This document shows positions 5,206 through 6,918 of a DNA stretch of 6,918 nt, piece by piece. Both the position numbers and the translations under genes were made by a program. Position 1 is the first letter of the stretch. Every line of letters begins with the position of its first letter. Source of the stretch: Candidatus Woesearchaeota archaeon CG10_big_fil_rev_8_21_14_0_10_36_11. GTDB lineage: Archaea > Nanobdellota > Nanobdellia > Woesearchaeales > GW2011-AR9. The notes beneath the pieces are model-generated. The model searched no databases and had not been told where the DNA came from. It saw nothing but the letters and a program-made list of their open reading frames with translations. Location: positions 1 to 6,918 of the forward strand of contig PCYB01000058.1 of the NCBI GenBank assembly GCA_002762845.1, written 5' to 3'.

Positions 5206-5391
5206 ATGGGACGTATCAAAACAACATTCATTAAAAGGAAAACAAAGGAATTACTGAAGAGGTATGGAGATTCATTTACAACAGATTTTTCCAAAAATAA
5301 AGAAATTACCACACGTCATGCAGAAGTACCTTGTAAAAAATTACGAAATACTATCGCCGGATACATGACGCGGTTGAAAAGAAAGGAATAG
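5206..5391 (+). CDS. rps17e: Ribosomal protein eS17
   Basis: This 61-residue basic protein is a component of the small ribosomal subunit found only in archaea and eukaryotes. The N-terminus MGRIKTTFIKRKTKELLKRY and the C-terminal signature KKLRNTIAGYMTRLKR (44-59) are diagnostic, and the length is normal for archaeal eS17, which lacks the eukaryotic C-terminal extension. Residues 23-31 (SFTTDFSKN) also follow the family pattern. The start is fixed by homology and by a TATA box at the leaderless distance. It is followed by a T-rich tract and, 142 bases on, by the aIF2 gamma gene, which has its own promoter. Confidence 0.97.
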   Translation: MGRIKTTFIKRKTKELLKRYGDSFTTDFSKNKEITTRHAEVPCKKLRNTIAGYMTRLKRKE

Positions 5392-5405
5392 AAGAATTTA
5401 TACAA

Positions 5406-5425
5406 TTTCTCATTTTTATTGTTTT
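5406..5425 (+). terminator. T-rich terminator of the eS17 gene
   Basis: Runs of three, five and four T's follow the eS17 stop by about 15 bases. The rest of the gap to the aIF2 gamma promoter (5426-5488) shows no gene, C/D-box motif or clear structure. Confidence 0.5.
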
Positions 5426-5488
5426 AGTAGAGTTTACGTATTATCAACATATTACTGTACTTGTGTTCTAGTCTTGTGAAGAAAGTCC

Positions 5489-5507
5489 AAAAAACCATAG
5501 GTTTTTT
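5489..5507 (+). repeat. Perfect 8-bp inverted repeat before aIF2 gamma
   Basis: AAAAAACC, ATA, GGTTTTTT form a perfect inverted repeat with a three-base loop. The right arm overlaps the first bases of the aIF2 gamma TATA box. It could be an operator on the core promoter, or as RNA an intrinsic-terminator-like hairpin ending upstream readthrough. The sequence alone does not decide. Confidence 0.6.
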
Positions 5508-5512
5508 AAATA
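5505..5512 (+). promoter_or_regulatory. TATA box of the aIF2 gamma gene
   Basis: TTTAAATA is centred 25.5 bases before the ATG at 5534, predicting a near-leaderless transcript. A GGAG at 5525-5528 looks like a ribosome-binding site but would lie upstream of the predicted transcript start. Confidence 0.65.
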
Positions 5513-5533
5513 CCCTTCCTTTCTGGAGTAGTT

Positions 5534-6808
5534 ATGCCAGCGAAGAAAAAAATACCCGTAAAAAAGCTTGTACAAAAAGATGCACAAGAGTTTGTTCAAC
5601 CAGAATTTAATCTTGCTCTTGTAGGTCATGTTGACCATGGAAAAACAACAGTGACGGAAAGGTTATCTGGAAAGTGGACAGATACACATTCAGAAGAAAT
5701 GAAACGTGGTATCACCATTAGGTTAGGGTATGCCGATTTTTCGGTTTATAAATGTGATAAATGCAACTTTTACACAGCGAAAGATAAGTGTCTTAAATGT
5801 AACGGGTCAACAACGCTTCTTAGGAAAATATCATTAGTAGATGCACCTGGCCACGAATCATTAATGGCAACAATGTTAAGTGGTGCAGCGATTGTTGACG
5901 GTGCATTATTATTAATCGCTGCGAACGAAAAATGTCCACAACCACAAACAAAAGAACATTTAATGGCATTACAGATATCAGGTATAAAAAACGTTGTTGT
6001 TGTTCAAAACAAAATCGATTTAGTTACACGTGAAGAAGCGTTAGAGAATTATCAACAAATTAAAGATTTTCTTGCAAAAACAGAATATAAAAACGTTTCA
6101 ATAATTCCTCTTTCAGCACGAGCAAACGTGAATATCGATATTCTTATAGAAGCAATACAGGAATATTTACCAACACCTACAAAGGAACTTTCAAAAAAAG
6201 ATCCAATAATGCTTGTTGCTCGTTCATTTGATATTAACAAACCGGGATGTAAACCAGACAAATTGTTTGGGGGTATCGTAGGGGGAACTGTCCGACAGGG
6301 AATGTTTAAAGTTGGCGACGAAATTGAAATTAGTCCTGGATACATGGTTGAAGAAAAGAATAAGAAAGTATGGAAACCGTTAAAAACAAAAATTACTGGA
6401 ATATTTTCTGGTGGTCAGCCTGTCGATACAATACTTCCTGGTGGAAGTATGGCATTAGCTACGTCGTTAGATCCTACTATTGTAAAATCAGATTCGTTGA
6501 CTGGCGCACTAGTCGGAATTCCAGGAAAATTACCTGATATACATTATCAGATTTCTCTTGACACTTTCCTTCTTGAACGTGTTGTAGGAACAAAAGAAGA
6601 AACTGATGTGAAACCCCTAGCAAAGAACGAAGTGTTAATGCTTAATGTTAATTCTGCTGCAACTGTGGGGGTAGTAGTTGATCCATCAAAGAAAAACACG
6701 ACCTGTGCATTAAAGAAACCTATTTGTGCAGATAAAGGGGCACGAATTACTATTTCGAGACGTGTTGGTGATAGGTTTAGATTGATTGGTTATGGAATCT
6801 TAAAATAG
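5534..6808 (+). CDS. eif2g: Translation initiation factor aIF2, gamma subunit
   Basis: This GTPase is the core of the aIF2 heterotrimer that brings initiator Met-tRNA to the small subunit. At 424 residues it has the family's usual archaeal length. The G domain shows GHVDHGKT (31-38), the switch-I RGITIRLGYAD region (58-68), DAPGH (103-107), NKID (159-162) and SAR (194-196). The gamma-specific zinc knuckle is intact: Cys74, Cys77, Cys86, Cys89. Domain II begins near 223 with the diagnostic ARSFDINKPG (229-238), and domain III covers about 328-424, including GDRFRLIGYG. The region from switch I through the knuckle distinguishes it from EF1A and SelB. It has its own promoter, so it need not be cotranscribed with eS17. 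I see no damage or frameshift. Confidence 0.98.
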   Translation: MPAKKKIPVKKLVQKDAQEFVQPEFNLALVGHVDHGKTTVTERLSGKWTDTHSEEMKRGITIRLGYADFSVYKCDKCNFYTAKDKCLKCNGSTTLLRKISLVDAPGHESLMATMLSGAAIVDGALLLIAANEKCPQPQTKEHLMALQISGIKNVVVVQNKIDLVTREEALENYQQIKDFLAKTEYKNVSIIPLSARANVNIDILIEAIQEYLPTPTKELSKKDPIMLVARSFDINKPGCKPDKLFGGIVGGTVRQGMFKVGDEIEISPGYMVEEKNKKVWKPLKTKITGIFSGGQPVDTILPGGSMALATSLDPTIVKSDSLTGALVGIPGKLPDIHYQISLDTFLLERVVGTKEETDVKPLAKNEVLMLNVNSAATVGVVVDPSKKNTTCALKKPICADKGARITISRRVGDRFRLIGYGILK

Positions 6809-6837
6809 AATTCCGTATAGGCCATAAATTTTATTTA

Positions 6838-6891
6838 CCATCCGGTCTATAGCGAAGCGGTGACCGGTGGCAACACGAACAGGACTTTCGT
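6838..6891 (+). other. GC-rich segment with two potential hairpins, possible structured RNA
   Basis: Past aIF2 gamma the sequence turns GC-rich (31 of 53 bases in 6838-6890 by my count). CCA-T-CCGGTC (6838-6847) pairs with GACCGGTGG (6862-6870) as nine base pairs with one bulged T; the 14-base loop contains GCGAAGC. A second hairpin pairs ACGAA (6875-6879) with TTCGT (6887-6891). All frames across it carry early stops or lack a start. It might be a small RNA or a 3' UTR structure. I recognise no known RNA family, and the strand is undecided. Confidence 0.4.
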
Positions 6892-6898
6892 ATAAAAA
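6891..6898 (+). promoter_or_regulatory. Possible TATA box of a gene beyond the window
   Basis: TATAAAAA would direct transcription from about 6921, just outside the window. Read on the minus strand the same bases (TTTTTATA) would initiate near 6868, at the edge of the GC-rich hairpin, so the direction is ambiguous. Confidence 0.35.
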
Positions 6899-6918
6899 TC
6901 ATTAAAAACTTCTAAGCA

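Noticed and set aside
5426..5488. C/D-box small RNA between eS17 and aIF2 gamma
   Set aside because: No RTGATGA/CTGA box pair at suitable spacing was found.
6838..6918. tRNA, RNase P or SRP RNA fragment at the window end
   Set aside because: No TTCGA-type T-arm, no seven-base acceptor pairing and no recognised RNase P or SRP core motif were found on either strand, although GAAAGTCC on the minus strand superficially recalls RNase P RNA.
6847..6918. Partial minus-strand gene entering from the right edge
   Set aside because: One frame stays open for only 23 codons with no family resemblance; too short to support, and it would run through the hairpins.

Overview
The window is archaeal chromosome. 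It carries archaeal/eukaryotic-type translation genes (uL10 and P1/L12 stalk proteins, eS17, aIF2 gamma). Its A+T-rich intergenic regions hold TATA-type promoter boxes at the archaeal distance from start codons, and T-rich tracts follow gene ends. Low G+C, small compact genes, many convergent or divergent single-gene units and several lineage-type hypotheticals suggest a DPANN-like lineage (for example Woesearchaeota or Pacearchaeota relatives). That placement is an inference and was not tested. I see no rRNA, tRNA, CRISPR array, insertion sequence or prophage gene.

Layout. Bases 1-507 hold the 3' end of the uL10 (P0) gene and the whole P1/L12 gene, a ribosomal stalk operon ending in a long T-rich tract. 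Bases 573-1439 encode a basic coiled-coil protein resembling COG1340. Convergent to it is a helix-turn-helix/CBS-pair regulator (1454-2005, minus), which is divergent from a bacterial-type S-adenosylmethionine synthetase gene, metK (2146-3312). The shared 140-bp regulator/metK region contains both TATA boxes and a perfect 7-6-7 bp palindrome lying on the regulator's core promoter. Bases 3309-3722 (minus) encode an unrecognised acidic protein whose stop codon overlaps that of metK. Bases 3832-4689 encode a probable lipid-anchored or membrane-anchored leucine-rich-repeat protein. Bases 4700-5098 (minus) encode a possible winged-helix protein. Divergent from it is the eS17 gene (5206-5391), followed by the aIF2 gamma gene (5534-6808). 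The last 110 bases hold a GC-rich, potentially structured segment and a probable promoter for a gene outside the window. No stretch over 300 bases lacks a gene.

How the parts fit. Most of the window is translation machinery: stalk proteins, a small-subunit protein, and the initiator-tRNA-carrying GTPase. The most interesting unit is the regulator/metK pair. CBS pairs in other proteins bind adenosyl ligands, including S-adenosylmethionine, so a regulator with such a sensor beside the gene that makes that molecule suggests a feedback circuit. The promoters fall into two classes. Five genes have a TATA box centred about 26 bases before the start codon, implying leaderless mRNAs. metK and the LRR gene have more distant boxes plus Shine-Dalgarno-like sites.
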